Of a DNA stretch of 64,000 bases, positions 16,443 to 25,392 are shown one piece after another. A program made the translations under genes and the position numbers. This stretch comes from Glycomyces amatae (GTDB taxonomy: Bacteria; Actinomycetota; Actinomycetes; Mycobacteriales; Micromonosporaceae). The stretch spans positions 1 through 64,000 of the forward strand of contig NZ_JAJLQZ010000002.1 in the NCBI RefSeq assembly GCF_020991375.1, given 5' to 3'. Below the pieces are notes generated by a model. That model made no database searches and was not told where the DNA came from. It was given only the letters and a program-made list of their open reading frames with translations. Each line of letters opens with the position of its first letter. Position 1 is the first letter of the stretch.

Positions 16443-17690
16443 TCAGACCTCGTCGCCCGCCGTGATCAGCTGGGCCTCCTCCTGCGCGGTGCCGTGCGGG
16501 CGGCCCAGGTGCGCGAGCGTGCCCTTCCCCACGGCCAGCACCAGGATCGACACCAGCAGCGCGGCGAACCCGAACCAGTAGGGCGCGCCCTCGCCCATGG
16601 CCTCGGCGATGCCGCCCGAGACCGCCGGGGCGATCGCGCCGCCGAGGAACCGCACGCCCGAGTAGGTGGACGAGGCCACGTTCCGCGGCAGGTCGGTCGC
16701 CTCCATCACGGTCTCGGTGAGCGCGGTGTTCAGCACACCCAGGAACAGCCCCGCGACGATCACCACGGTGATGAGCACCGGCGCGGAGCCCACCCCCGCG
16801 GCCATCGTCGCCAGGCTCGCGGCCAGGAGCGCGAACATCGAGTAGAGCACCGGGAGCAGACCGAACCTGCGGGTCAGGAGCGGGGCGGCGAAGACCGAGG
16901 TGATCGCGAGGGCGGTGCCCCAGCCGAAGAAGACCAGGCCCAGCTCGTGCGCACCGAAGTGCATCCCGGCGTCCGCCGCGGCCGCCTCGATCGGGTAGGG
17001 CGAGTAGGCGAGCAGCGTGAAGAACCCGTAGTTGTAGAACAGCGCGGTGACCGCGAGCGTCAGCAGGGCCGGGTTGCGCAGCGCGGTGAAGCCGGCGGTG
17101 ATCGAGACCGGGGCGGGCGCGGCGGCCGGGCCCCGCAGGAGCACGACGATCGCGATCAGGGCCACGGCCATGAGCGCGGCGGTGCCGAAGAACGGCCCCT
17201 GCCACGCCACCTCGCCGAGCGCGCCGCCCAGCAGCGGGCCGACGGCCATGCCGATGCCCAGCGCCGCCTCGTACAGGATCACGGCCTGGCGGCTCCCGCC
17301 GCTGGCCGCGCCGACGATCGCGGCGAGCGCCGTCGAGATGAACAGGGCGTTCCCCAGGCCCCAGCCCGCGCGGAAGCCGATGATCTGGTCCACGGTCTGC
17401 GAGGCGCCCGCGAGGGCCGCGAAGACCACGATCAGCGTCAGGCCCGCCAGGAGGGTGCGCTTGACGCCGAGGCGGCTGGAGATGAAGCCGCTGAAGAACA
17501 TCGCGACCGCGGTGATGAGCAGGTAGCTGGTGAACAGCAGCATCGTCTGCGAGGGCGACGCGTCGAGGTCGTGGCTGATGGCCGGGAGGATCGGGTCGAC
17601 CAGGCCGATCCCCATGAAGGAGACCGCGCAGGCGAACGCGATCGCCCACACGGCGGTGGGCTGGCGCAGGATCGACGGCTTCTGTTCCAT
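16443..17690 (-). CDS. MFS transporter, probable drug/metabolite exporter
   Basis: A 415-aa protein with 12 predicted membrane segments. The first loop after helix 2 has the motif FSGFISSRLGVKRTLLAG, a variant of MFS motif A, and helix 5 has GPLLGGALGE, the motif C pattern typical of antiporter-type exporters. The C-terminus is a hydrophilic tail. It lies 48 bp after the MarR gene on the same strand, which is a common regulator-exporter arrangement for drug or toxic-metabolite efflux. The substrate is unknown. Confidence 0.88.
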   Translation of the reverse strand: MEQKPSILRQPTAVWAIAFACAVSFMGIGLVDPILPAISHDLDASPSQTMLLFTSYLLITAVAMFFSGFISSRLGVKRTLLAGLTLIVVFAALAGASQTVDQIIGFRAGWGLGNALFISTALAAIVGAASGGSRQAVILYEAALGIGMAVGPLLGGALGEVAWQGPFFGTAALMAVALIAIVVLLRGPAAAPAPVSITAGFTALRNPALLTLAVTALFYNYGFFTLLAYSPYPIEAAAADAGMHFGAHELGLVFFGWGTALAITSVFAAPLLTRRFGLLPVLYSMFALLAASLATMAAGVGSAPVLITVVIVAGLFLGVLNTALTETVMEATDLPRNVASSTYSGVRFLGGAIAPAVSGGIAEAMGEGAPYWFGFAALLVSILVLAVGKGTLAHLGRPHGTAQEEAQLITAGDEV

Positions 17691-17738
17691 TCGGGCACTT
17701 CCTCCTAGACGCGATGCAGGGCCTTCGCGGTCCCGGGG

Positions 17739-18185
17739 CTACTCCCTGTTCAGCCGGTCGGCCAGCTCCTCGAGCAGGTCGGCCGCCCTGGCGAGCACCG
17801 CCAGGTCGTCCTCGCCGAGCCCGGCGATGGCGGGCCGGACCTCCGCGGCGGCGCGCATCCGGAACTCGTGGAGCTCGCGGGCCCCGGCCTCGGTGAGGCT
17901 CACGACCGAGGCGCGCGCGTCGGACGGGTCCGCGCTGCGGGCGACCAGGCCGTCCGCTTCGAGGCGGTTCACGGTGGCGGTCATCGCGGGCTGCGTGATC
18001 GCCTCCCGCAGGGCCAGCTCGCCGACCCGGAGGTCGCCCTCCTGCCGGAGGTTGGCGAGCACGCGGAGGGCGATGAGGGACCGCTGCGTCCCGGCCCTGC
18101 GCGACGCGGTCCGCGCGAACCGGCTCCCCTGGGAGATGAGGCGGGCGGCCAACTGGTCGATGCCCTCGGGGCTCCGCGAAATCAT
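17739..18185 (-). CDS. MarR family transcriptional regulator
   Basis: A 148-aa MarR protein. The winged helix includes the recognition region ITQPAMTATVNRLEADGLVARS and a wing DPSDARASVVSLT near residues 90-105. It is the first gene of a two-gene unit with the MFS exporter and starts 5 bp from an AT-rich dyad (18191-18207), which is likely its own operator. Repression relieved by a small aromatic or drug ligand is the family rule. Confidence 0.9.
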   Translation of the reverse strand: MISRSPEGIDQLAARLISQGSRFARTASRRAGTQRSLIALRVLANLRQEGDLRVGELALREAITQPAMTATVNRLEADGLVARSADPSDARASVVSLTEAGARELHEFRMRAAAEVRPAIAGLGEDDLAVLARAADLLEELADRLNRE

Positions 18186-18190
18186 AGAAC

Positions 18191-18207
18191 AAGTATATAC
18201 ACTACTT
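18191..18207. promoter_or_regulatory. AT-rich dyad upstream of the MarR gene
   Basis: AAGTA-7 bases-TACTT, centred at 18199 in an unusually AT-rich stretch right before the MarR ATG. It fits an autoregulatory MarR operator overlapping the promoter. Confidence 0.5.
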
Positions 18208-18268
18208 ATATAAATCGGCGAACCGAGCGACCCGCAGCGGACCGCCCCTCGGCCCGCGCTGGCAGAAT

Positions 18269-18805
18269 ATGCCGGTGCCCATCACCATCGCCCACCTGCG
18301 CGACCAGCTCCACGCCTACCTCGACCGCTGGCCCGAGTCCGCGGACGAGGTCCGCCCGCTCCTCGCCCTCGACTCCGAGGCCGGCTTCGACCGCTCGACG
18401 ACGCCCGGGCACGTGACGGCCTCGGCGATCGTGCTCGACGAGTCCGGCGCGGTCCTGCTCATTCACCACCGCCTCTACGACCGGTGGTTCCAGCCCGGCG
18501 GCCACCTCGAACCCGGGGACGAATCGCTCCCGGCGGCGGCGCTCCGCGAGGCGGTGGAGGAGACCGGCCTCGACCCGGACGGGCTCGAACTGGCGGAGCC
18601 GGCGCCCATCCACGTCGACGTGCACCCGATACCGGCCAATCCGAGCCGGGGCGAGGGCGCGCACGACCACTACGACGTGCGGTACCTGTTCCGGTGCACC
18701 AGGGGCGGGCTGCGGCCGCGGACCGAGGAGGTCCACGCCGCCGCGTGGCGCCCCGCCGGGGACCTCGACAACGCGGACCTCGTGGAGCGCCTCGCGTCCT
18801 ACTGA
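18269..18805 (+). CDS. NUDIX hydrolase
   Basis: A 178-aa protein with a full Nudix box: GGHLEPGDES then REAVEETGL at about residues 77-100, matching G-x5-E-x7-REU-x-EE-x-G-U. The N-terminal 45 residues (helical, with LRDQLHAYLDRWPE) precede the Nudix fold and are shared by a subgroup of actinobacterial enzymes. It hydrolyses a nucleoside diphosphate linked to another moiety; the substrate is not predictable. Its 3' end overlaps the convergent ARPP-like gene by 7 bp. Confidence 0.88.
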   Translation: MPVPITIAHLRDQLHAYLDRWPESADEVRPLLALDSEAGFDRSTTPGHVTASAIVLDESGAVLLIHHRLYDRWFQPGGHLEPGDESLPAAALREAVEETGLDPDGLELAEPAPIHVDVHPIPANPSRGEGAHDHYDVRYLFRCTRGGLRPRTEEVHAAAWRPAGDLDNADLVERLASY

Positions 18806-19908
18806 CCCCGGTGCACGGCCAGGTGGTGGTCGGCGACGTCGCGGCGGAGCATCCAGTCCAGATCGGAGTTGCGCAGCAGCGCGACGAACGCCGGCACGCC
18901 CAGGCCGAGCGCGTCCGCGGCCGCGTCGAGCCGCCACTCGCGCGCGGCGAGGACCTCCAGGAGCCGCGCCCGGCGGACCTGGGTCTCGGAGAGGCGGAAC
19001 GACTGGAGGAACGCCGGGCGGTCCCGCGCGTCGAGGATCGCCTCGCCCACATGGGCTTCACCGCCGGCCGCGAACGCGGGGCGGTACCGCACCACCCGGA
19101 AGCCGGCCATCGCGTAGGTCTCGGTGAAGTGGTACTCGGAGTCGAGCAGGCCGGCGGCGAGGGTGCCGCCGTGGAACTCGGCCCACCCGCGCCGGGCCGC
19201 GTCGACCTGGGCCCGCAGGTCGGCGAGCGACGCCACGGCGGACGCGTCGAGCCGGGGCGCGAACTCGGGCACCGAGGCGTGCAGCATCGCGTAGCGCCAG
19301 ATCAGCTCGCCGTAGGCGTCCTCGATCAGCGTCGGGTGCAGGGCCCGGTAGTCGTCGGGGCAGGGCGTGACGAGCACCCCGGCGAGGGCGTCGGCGACGT
19401 ACACGAGCACGCCGCACTGGCCGGGGTGGATCTCGAAGACCCGCAACGCGTCCGCGAGGCCGTCGACGAGGCTCCCGCGGTAGGCGCGGTCCGGTTGCGG
19501 CGGCAGCCGCGTGAACGCCCGCCGGGACCACTCCGGCCACGCGACGACCGGGGCCTGGAAGGCGAGCGGCAGGTAGGCCTCCAGGGCGCTGCGGCGCGGC
19601 AGGAACCGCACGCGGGTGCGCCGCTCCCCGAACCCGGACTTCGGCCGCCGCGACCCGCGCACGGTGGAGGCGCGCATCCGCAGCGCGGTCCCGAACTCGG
19701 GCACGCCGGAGCCGTCCCCGGTCCACTCGGCGGTGAGGCCGTGCGGCACGTACCAGCAGTCGCCCCGGCCCCGCTCGGCCTCGGGGAGGGCTCCGGGGTG
19801 CATGCGCAGGCCCTCGACGGGCGCCTCCCGCACGAGCGGCACGAGCCGCACGCCGCCCCAGACCTGGCCCGGGCGGGTCTCCAGGCCCGCGAACGTCAAG
19901 CGCCCCAT
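18799..19908 (-). CDS. ARPP-like domain protein with a C-terminal helix-turn-helix (second gene of a two-gene system)
   Basis: A 369-aa protein without membrane segments. The N-terminal half has an all-beta look, beginning LTFAGLETRPGQVWGGVRLVPL, and recalls the ARPP domain described by comparative genomics near ADP-ribosylglycohydrolases and related enzymes; I make this link tentatively from memory. The last 50 residues form a Fis-like HTH (LLEVLAAREWRLDAAADALGL...ALLRNSDLDWML). It starts 13 bp inside the upstream vWA gene, so the two are translationally coupled. Function unknown; a sensor or regulator partner of the vWA protein is my inference. Confidence 0.65.
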   Translation of the reverse strand: MGRLTFAGLETRPGQVWGGVRLVPLVREAPVEGLRMHPGALPEAERGRGDCWYVPHGLTAEWTGDGSGVPEFGTALRMRASTVRGSRRPKSGFGERRTRVRFLPRRSALEAYLPLAFQAPVVAWPEWSRRAFTRLPPQPDRAYRGSLVDGLADALRVFEIHPGQCGVLVYVADALAGVLVTPCPDDYRALHPTLIEDAYGELIWRYAMLHASVPEFAPRLDASAVASLADLRAQVDAARRGWAEFHGGTLAAGLLDSEYHFTETYAMAGFRVVRYRPAFAAGGEAHVGEAILDARDRPAFLQSFRLSETQVRRARLLEVLAAREWRLDAAADALGLGVPAFVALLRNSDLDWMLRRDVADHHLAVHRGQ

Positions 19909-21347
19909 GGCTCCTCCTCGGCGAGCCACCGCTCGACGCGGGCGTCGACGGCCGCCCGCAGCTCCTCGATGCCGGCCCGGCCGTCGCCGAAGCGCGCGAA
20001 CGCCACGAGCTCGGGCAGGTCCTCGGCGTCGCGGACGCCCGCGGTGGGGACGCTCGGGGCGAGGCGGCGCACGCCGATGCCGTCCGCGTCGAACACCGGG
20101 TTCAGGTGCACGATCGCGGTGCGCCGCCCCGGGTCGAGGCGGGTGGTCCACACCCGCAGCACCTCGGCGGCGAGCCCGGCGGGGGCGTTGTCCCAGCCGT
20201 CCGAGACGACCACGAGCACGGCGGGAGCGCCCTCGAGGGCGTCGAGGATCCGCTCGCCGAGCGCGGTGACGCCGCGGGGCTTCGCGAGCAGCGCGTCCTC
20301 GCCGCCCGACAGCCACAGCGGCCGGTACTCGCCCGCGAGGGCCTCGAGCAGGAAATGCGCGGCGAGCGCCACGGCGAGCGGGCGGCGGCGCTTCTCGCCC
20401 GACCCGCTCGACGAGTAGGAGTCGTCGAGGACGGCGGCGACGGCGCCCCAGGTCCCCGCCCGGTCCCCGGCGGCCTTCCGGGCCGCCGCCCGCAGCGCCC
20501 CGGTCAGCTCCCCGCGGCGCGCTTCACGCTCCTCTTCGGGGATCGCGAGCACGTAGGCGGCGAGGCGGGTCAGCGGCATCCGCCCGAGCGCGGCCGCGTC
20601 GAGCGCGACCGCCGCGCCGCCGCTGCGCTGGAGCCGCAGGCGCTCGTTCCGGGTGAGCCGCGGCGCGATCTGCTCCAGGAAGGCGCTCCGCGGGATGCGG
20701 TGCGCGGCCGCGAAGCCCTCGGCGACGGTGTACGGCAGCGCGAAGACCGCGGCGCGCTCGTGGTGGGCGCGGCGCCAGGTCTCGAACAGCGGCGTCCGGT
20801 AGCGGCCGGCCTTCATGGGCGCGAACAGGAACGCCGCCAGTTCCTCACCGGCGTCCCCGGGGAGCCGGTCGAGGTCGAGGTGGGCGTGGACGGCCGCGCG
20901 CTTGAACGCGCCGCGGTACTTGACGGCCTCGAAGCCGAGGTCCGGGCGGGCCGACAGCCACTCGCGCATGACCGCGCGCGTGCGCCGGTTGTTGACCTTC
21001 GCCTTCTGCAAGGCCGTGAACAGCCGGTACACGCGCGAGGCCGGCAGGTCGCGGAGCGCGCGCCGGATCAGGCGGCCCTCGGTCCGCCGCTGCGCGGGGG
21101 CCGCGTCGGCGCCGGTCCGCAGCAGCCGCAGGACGATCTGCGCCTTGTTGCGGTCGTTGATCCCGAGCGCGAGCGCCGCCGCGTACAGGTCCCGGTAGTT
21201 CACGAGCATGTACTCGTGGAGGAAGTCCACCGACCACTCCTGGCGCGCCCTGCCCGTGTGGAACTCGTCCTGCCCGGTGGCGGCGACGGCGGCGTTCACG
21301 AACAGCAGCACGTCCTCGGCGGCGACGAGGTCGGCGACGGATTCCAT
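19896..21347 (-). CDS. TROVE-like alpha-helical protein with a C-terminal vWA domain
   Basis: A 483-aa protein. Residues 1-270 are helical repeats rich in Arg, Leu and Ala (for example RRALRDLPASRVYRLFTALQ), as expected for a TROVE/HEAT-like ring. Residues about 300-450 are a vWA domain: the metal-ion site DxSxS is D308-S310-S312 (DDSYSSSG) and the second acidic site is SDGWDNA near 382. Ro60-like proteins combine these domains and bind RNA. The ATG at 21347 has only a weak AAGG sequence; an in-frame ATG at 21490 would add 48 unremarkable residues. Coupled to the ARPP-like gene. Likely an RNA-linked or conflict-related role; unproven. Confidence 0.65.
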   Translation of the reverse strand: MESVADLVAAEDVLLFVNAAVAATGQDEFHTGRARQEWSVDFLHEYMLVNYRDLYAAALALGINDRNKAQIVLRLLRTGADAAPAQRRTEGRLIRRALRDLPASRVYRLFTALQKAKVNNRRTRAVMREWLSARPDLGFEAVKYRGAFKRAAVHAHLDLDRLPGDAGEELAAFLFAPMKAGRYRTPLFETWRRAHHERAAVFALPYTVAEGFAAAHRIPRSAFLEQIAPRLTRNERLRLQRSGGAAVALDAAALGRMPLTRLAAYVLAIPEEEREARRGELTGALRAAARKAAGDRAGTWGAVAAVLDDSYSSSGSGEKRRRPLAVALAAHFLLEALAGEYRPLWLSGGEDALLAKPRGVTALGERILDALEGAPAVLVVVSDGWDNAPAGLAAEVLRVWTTRLDPGRRTAIVHLNPVFDADGIGVRRLAPSVPTAGVRDAEDLPELVAFARFGDGRAGIEELRAAVDARVERWLAEEEPWGA

Positions 21348-21503
21348 GGGGGCCTTCAAGAGTCGGGGGAGCGGGGGTGCCGACCGGGGAGCGGGCGGCG
21401 CGATGGCGAAAGAACGCTCACAAAACGAATCCGGTAATCGCACCTGAGTCCCGCGGCCGGCCCGTCCAATGTAGCGGTCCGTGGCCATGCGCGCGAACGG
21501 AAA

Positions 21504-21529
21504 ACGGGACCGCCCCCGGGCGGCCCCGT
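21504..21529 (-). terminator. Hairpin after hmgA
   Basis: ACGGG-A-CCGCCC and GGGCGG-C-CCCGT pair with a single A-C mismatch, 10 bp beyond the hmgA stop. GC-rich stem without a T tract. Confidence 0.5.
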
Positions 21530-21538
21530 CGCCGGAGG

Positions 21539-22723
21539 CTACAGGCCCGGGTCCCTGTTCCAGGTCCAGGCGTAGTTCGTGTCCTCCACGTCCAGGGCCG
21601 GTTCGCACAGCTCCAAGGGCCGGAACGTGTCGACCATGACCGCCAGCTCGTCGAAGAACTCGGCGCCGATCGAGCGCTCCGGCGCACCCGGCTGCGGGCC
21701 GTGCGTGAACCCCGACGGGTGCAGCGAGATCGAGCCCTGCTCGATCCCCGAGCCCCGGCGGGCCTCGTAGTTCCCGCCGCAGTAGAACATCACCTCGTCG
21801 GAGTCGACGTTGTGGTGGTTGTACGGCACCGGGATCGCGTCCGGGTGGTAGTCCACCTTGCGCGGCACGAAGTTGCAGATGACGAAGTTCGGGCCCTGGA
21901 AGACCTGGTGCGCGGGCGGCGGCTGGTGGATGCGCCCGGTGATCGGCTCGAAGTCGTGGATCGAGAACACCCACGGGTACAGGCACCCGTCCCAGCCGAC
22001 CACGTCGAACGGGTGGTGCGCGTACGTGAACTTCGTCCACAGCGTCGAGCCGCCGCGGCCGCGGTGCTGGACGTACACGTCCACGTCCTCGCCATCGACC
22101 TGGAGCGTCTCCTCCGGGCCGCGCAGGTCCCGCTCGCAGTACGGCGCGTGCTCCAGGAACTGGCCGCGCACCGACAGGTACCGCTTCGCGGGGGTGATGT
22201 GCCCGGTCGACTCGATGGCGAGGGTCCGCAGCGGCTCGTCCCCGGTGGGCACGATCCGGTAGATCGTCGACATCGGCATGATCAGGTAGTCGCCCTGGCC
22301 GATGTCGAGGGCCCCGAAGGTCGTCTCGACGCGGGCGCTCCCCGATTCGACGTAGAGGCACTCGTCGCCGATCGCGTTGCGGTACAGCGGCGACGGCCGG
22401 TCGGCGACTGAGTAGGAGATCCGCACGTCCGCATTGGACAGCAGGTGCTCGCGCCCGAGGACCGCGTCGCCCGCGGCGTCCAGCTTGTGGGTGCGGAAGT
22501 GCCGCGGCTTGAGCGGGTGGTTCGGCGCCGGCTCGGCCCGCTCGGGCCGGTGCTCGGTGCTGGAGCTGATCGCCGTGGGCCGGAACCGGTGGTAGAGCAG
22601 CGAGGAGTCCGAGGAGAAGCCCTCCTGCCCCATCAGCTCCTCGTGGTAGAGGCTTCCGTCGGCCTGGCGGAACTGCGTGTGTCGCTTGTCGGGGATCTGC
22701 CCGAGCGAACGGTAGAACGGCAC
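21539..22723 (-). CDS. hmgA: Homogentisate 1,2-dioxygenase
   Basis: A 394-aa enzyme that opens the ring of homogentisate to maleylacetoacetate in tyrosine and phenylalanine breakdown. The GTG start at 22723 follows GAAGGAG. The cupin-fold C-terminal half holds the iron ligands, seen in NHHNVDSDEVMFY (Glu) and SISLHPSGFTHGPQPG (His residues). The length is slightly below the usual 430-440 aa of proteobacterial and animal enzymes but matches actinobacterial members. It is divergent from the 264-aa protein / fumarylacetoacetase pair, so the two sides of the pathway share a control region. Cytoplasmic. Confidence 0.95.
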   Translation of the reverse strand: MPFYRSLGQIPDKRHTQFRQADGSLYHEELMGQEGFSSDSSLLYHRFRPTAISSSTEHRPERAEPAPNHPLKPRHFRTHKLDAAGDAVLGREHLLSNADVRISYSVADRPSPLYRNAIGDECLYVESGSARVETTFGALDIGQGDYLIMPMSTIYRIVPTGDEPLRTLAIESTGHITPAKRYLSVRGQFLEHAPYCERDLRGPEETLQVDGEDVDVYVQHRGRGGSTLWTKFTYAHHPFDVVGWDGCLYPWVFSIHDFEPITGRIHQPPPAHQVFQGPNFVICNFVPRKVDYHPDAIPVPYNHHNVDSDEVMFYCGGNYEARRGSGIEQGSISLHPSGFTHGPQPGAPERSIGAEFFDELAVMVDTFRPLELCEPALDVEDTNYAWTWNRDPGL

Positions 22724-22891
22724 GTCGACTCCTTCGTCGGTTCGCGCGGCGGCCGAGGGTGTGGCCGCCGGCACGGTGGCTATGCCCCGAGGATAACCGT
22801 CCCGCCGTTCGATCTCGACCACTCCGCGCACGCCCGGCCCGATTCGCGCACCGGCTGCGCGGACCCCTGGACCCGGGCCGCCGGCCTCACC

Positions 22892-22897
22892 TAGGCT
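22892..22897 (+). promoter_or_regulatory. -10 box of a leaderless promoter
   Basis: TAGGCT ends 6 bp before the ATG at 22904, so transcription would start at or next to the start codon. No ribosome binding site is seen in front of that ATG. Confidence 0.5.
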
Positions 22898-22903
22898 CTG
22901 GGC

Positions 22904-23698
22904 ATGTCCGGACCCATCCCCGCCATGCTGCGGGACCTGATCGACGACGCGGCGCTCTTCCCACCAGGAAACGCGCCCTTCGACACGGCCGTCCCCGCCC
23001 ACCGCGGGCACCGCCAGTCCTGGTACGAGCCCATGATCGGCCCGTTCCTCGTCCCGCAGACCCGCCTCGGCGACCTCCCCGCGGGCCGCGGCGAGCTGCG
23101 CATCGGCGTCGTCGTCGACGGCGACCTCGAACGCGTCCCCGAGGACGTCGCCGCCCTCGGCCCCGGCGTCGCCGTCGCCCACTACGAGTCGCGCCACCCG
23201 CTCGACCGCCTCGCCGCGGCCGCGCCCGCCTGGGGCGGGCCCGTCTACGCCGAGATCCCCTTCGGCGACGAGGCCCTCGACGCGATCGGGCCCACCGGGT
23301 TCACCCCGAAGTTCCGCACCGGCGGCCTCGCCGCCGAGTTCTTCCCCCCGCCCGAGGTCCTCGCGGCCGCGATCGGCGGCTGCCGGGACCGCGGCCTGCG
23401 GTTCAAGCTCACCGCCGGCCTCCACGAGGCCGTCCGCCACCGCGACCCCGAGACCGGTTTCGACCATCACGGCTTCCTGAACGTGCTGGTCGCCGCCGCC
23501 GACGCCGCCGACGGCGCCGACACGGACCACCTCACCGCCACCTTGGCCTCCACCGACGCCGAGGACCTCGCCGCCCGGGCCCGCCGCGTGCTGCACCGCC
23601 CGCGCGCCCTGTGGACCGGCTTCGGCTCGTGCAGCGTCGACGAGCCGCTCGACGACCTCCTGAGACTCGGACTCCTGACGCGAGGGGACACCGCATGA
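22904..23698 (+). CDS. Uncharacterised protein between hmgA and fumarylacetoacetase
   Basis: A 264-aa soluble protein that I do not recognise. It begins MSGPIPAMLRDLIDDAALFPPG, has alternating strands and helices (GELRIGVVVDGDL, GFTPKFRTGG, LRFKLTAGLHEAV), and conserved-looking Glu, Lys and His residues in that order, which recalls a TIM-barrel fold. Its stop overlaps the fumarylacetoacetase ATG (ATGA), so it is coupled to that gene and very likely belongs to the homogentisate pathway. The pathway needs maleylacetoacetate isomerase, which is not otherwise visible here; whether this protein takes that step is speculation. It may be leaderless. Confidence 0.7.
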   Translation: MSGPIPAMLRDLIDDAALFPPGNAPFDTAVPAHRGHRQSWYEPMIGPFLVPQTRLGDLPAGRGELRIGVVVDGDLERVPEDVAALGPGVAVAHYESRHPLDRLAAAAPAWGGPVYAEIPFGDEALDAIGPTGFTPKFRTGGLAAEFFPPPEVLAAAIGGCRDRGLRFKLTAGLHEAVRHRDPETGFDHHGFLNVLVAAADAADGADTDHLTATLASTDAEDLAARARRVLHRPRALWTGFGSCSVDEPLDDLLRLGLLTRGDTA

Positions 23699-24918
23699 CC
23701 GCCACCAGCTGGGTCGACGGCGCCGACCCCGGGCCCTTCGGCCTCGCCCACCTCCCGTACGGGGTCTTCTCCACGGCCAAGGACCCCGCGCCGCGCATCG
23801 GCGTGCGCATCGGCGACCAGGTGCTCGACCTCCGCGCGCTCGCCACCGGCACGTTCTTCCTGCCGTGGATCAGGCCCGCCTTCCACGAGCAGCGCCTGAA
23901 CGGCTTCATGGCCATGGGCCCGCTCGCGTGGCACCTGGTCCGCCACCAGCTCACCGAACTCCTCGCCGACCGCCGCCACGCCGACCAGTCGGCTACCCTC
24001 CTCACTCCGGTGTCCAAGGTCCGCATGCACCTGCCCTTCGCCGTCGCGGACTATGTGGACTTCTACGCCTCCGAGGAGCACGCGACCAACCTCGGCCGCC
24101 TCTTCCGGCCCGACTCGGACCCACTGCTGCCCAACTGGAAGCACTTGCCGGTCGGCTACCACGGCCGGGCCGGGACGGTGGTGCCCTCAGGCACGCCGAT
24201 CACGCGTCCCCGGGGCCAGCGCAAGTCCAAGGACGGGCCGCTCGAGTTCGCACCCAGCGCCCGGCTCGACATCGAGACCGAGGTCGGCTTCGTGGTCGGC
24301 GTCGACACTGAGCTGGGGAAGCCGGTGAGCCCCGACGCCTTCGCCGAGCACGTGTTCGGCGTCGTGCTCGTCAACGACTGGTCGGCGCGCGACATCCAGG
24401 CCTGGGAGTACGTGCCGCTCGGGCCGTTCCTCGGGAAGTCCTTCGCGACCTCGATCGGCCACTGGGTGACCCCGCTGGACGCGCTGGCGGACGCGAAGGT
24501 CGCCGCACCGGTGCAGGACCCGGTGCCGTTCGGCTATCTCGCGGAGTCGAACAGGTTCGCCTACGACCTGACGATGTCGGTGCGCTGGAACGGGACCGAG
24601 GTCTCGCGGCCGCCGTACGCGGGGATGTACTGGACCCCGGCGCAGATGCTGGCGCACATGACGGTGAACGGCGCCTCGCTGCGGACCGGCGACCTGTACG
24701 CCTCCGGCACGGTCTCGGGGCCCGAGCCCGACCAGCGCGGGTCCTTCATCGAGCTGACCTGGGGCGGCAGGGACCCGGTCGACCTCGGCGAGGGCGGGAC
24801 GCGCACCTTCCTCGAGGACGGCGACACCGTCCAGATCACCGCGACCGCGCGGAGCGCGGACGGCGGCACGATCGGCCTCGCGGAGGTGTCCGGCACGATC
24901 CTGCCGGCCCTGCCGTAA
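23695..24918 (+). CDS. fahA: Fumarylacetoacetase
   Basis: A 407-aa fumarylacetoacetate hydrolase that splits fumarylacetoacetate into fumarate and acetoacetate, the last step of tyrosine breakdown. The N-terminal domain (to about 115) is the FAH N-terminal type; the catalytic domain carries the metal ligands in DFYASEEHATN (Asp), ETEVGFVVG (Glu) and NDWSARDIQAWEYVPLGPFLGKS (Asp). Coupled by ATGA to the preceding gene. Its 3' half lies opposite the unusually long frame of the Lrp gene. Confidence 0.95.
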   Translation: MTATSWVDGADPGPFGLAHLPYGVFSTAKDPAPRIGVRIGDQVLDLRALATGTFFLPWIRPAFHEQRLNGFMAMGPLAWHLVRHQLTELLADRRHADQSATLLTPVSKVRMHLPFAVADYVDFYASEEHATNLGRLFRPDSDPLLPNWKHLPVGYHGRAGTVVPSGTPITRPRGQRKSKDGPLEFAPSARLDIETEVGFVVGVDTELGKPVSPDAFAEHVFGVVLVNDWSARDIQAWEYVPLGPFLGKSFATSIGHWVTPLDALADAKVAAPVQDPVPFGYLAESNRFAYDLTMSVRWNGTEVSRPPYAGMYWTPAQMLAHMTVNGASLRTGDLYASGTVSGPEPDQRGSFIELTWGGRDPVDLGEGGTRTFLEDGDTVQITATARSADGGTIGLAEVSGTILPALP

Positions 24919-25392
24919 GTCCGTACCGGACGCCTGCGCCACCAGCGGGAGCGTCCGGTACGGGATCTGCTCCACCAGGGCGATTACCGTCGTGGCGCGC
25001 TCGACGCCCTCGCTCGCGAGGACCCGGTCGATGACCCCTTGCAGCTCCGCGTTCGTGCGCGCCACGATCCTGCACACCATGTCGCCCACCCCCGTCACCG
25101 TGTGCGCCTCCAGCACCTCCGGGATCCGCGCCAGCCGCCCCGCCATGTGCTCGTGCCCCACCGCCTGCCGCAGCTCCAGCGTCACGAACGCCGTCACCGG
25201 GTAGCCCAGCGCCGCCGGGTCCACCCGCGGCCCGAAGTCCCGCACCACCCCCCGCGACGCCAGCTTGTCGAGCCGCGCCTGCACCGTCCCGCGCGCCACC
25301 CCGAGCCGCCGCGAGCACTCCAGCACCCCGATGCGCGGCTCGGCCTCCAGCAGCGCGATGAGCCGCGCGTCGAGCCCGTCGATACCCGTCTG

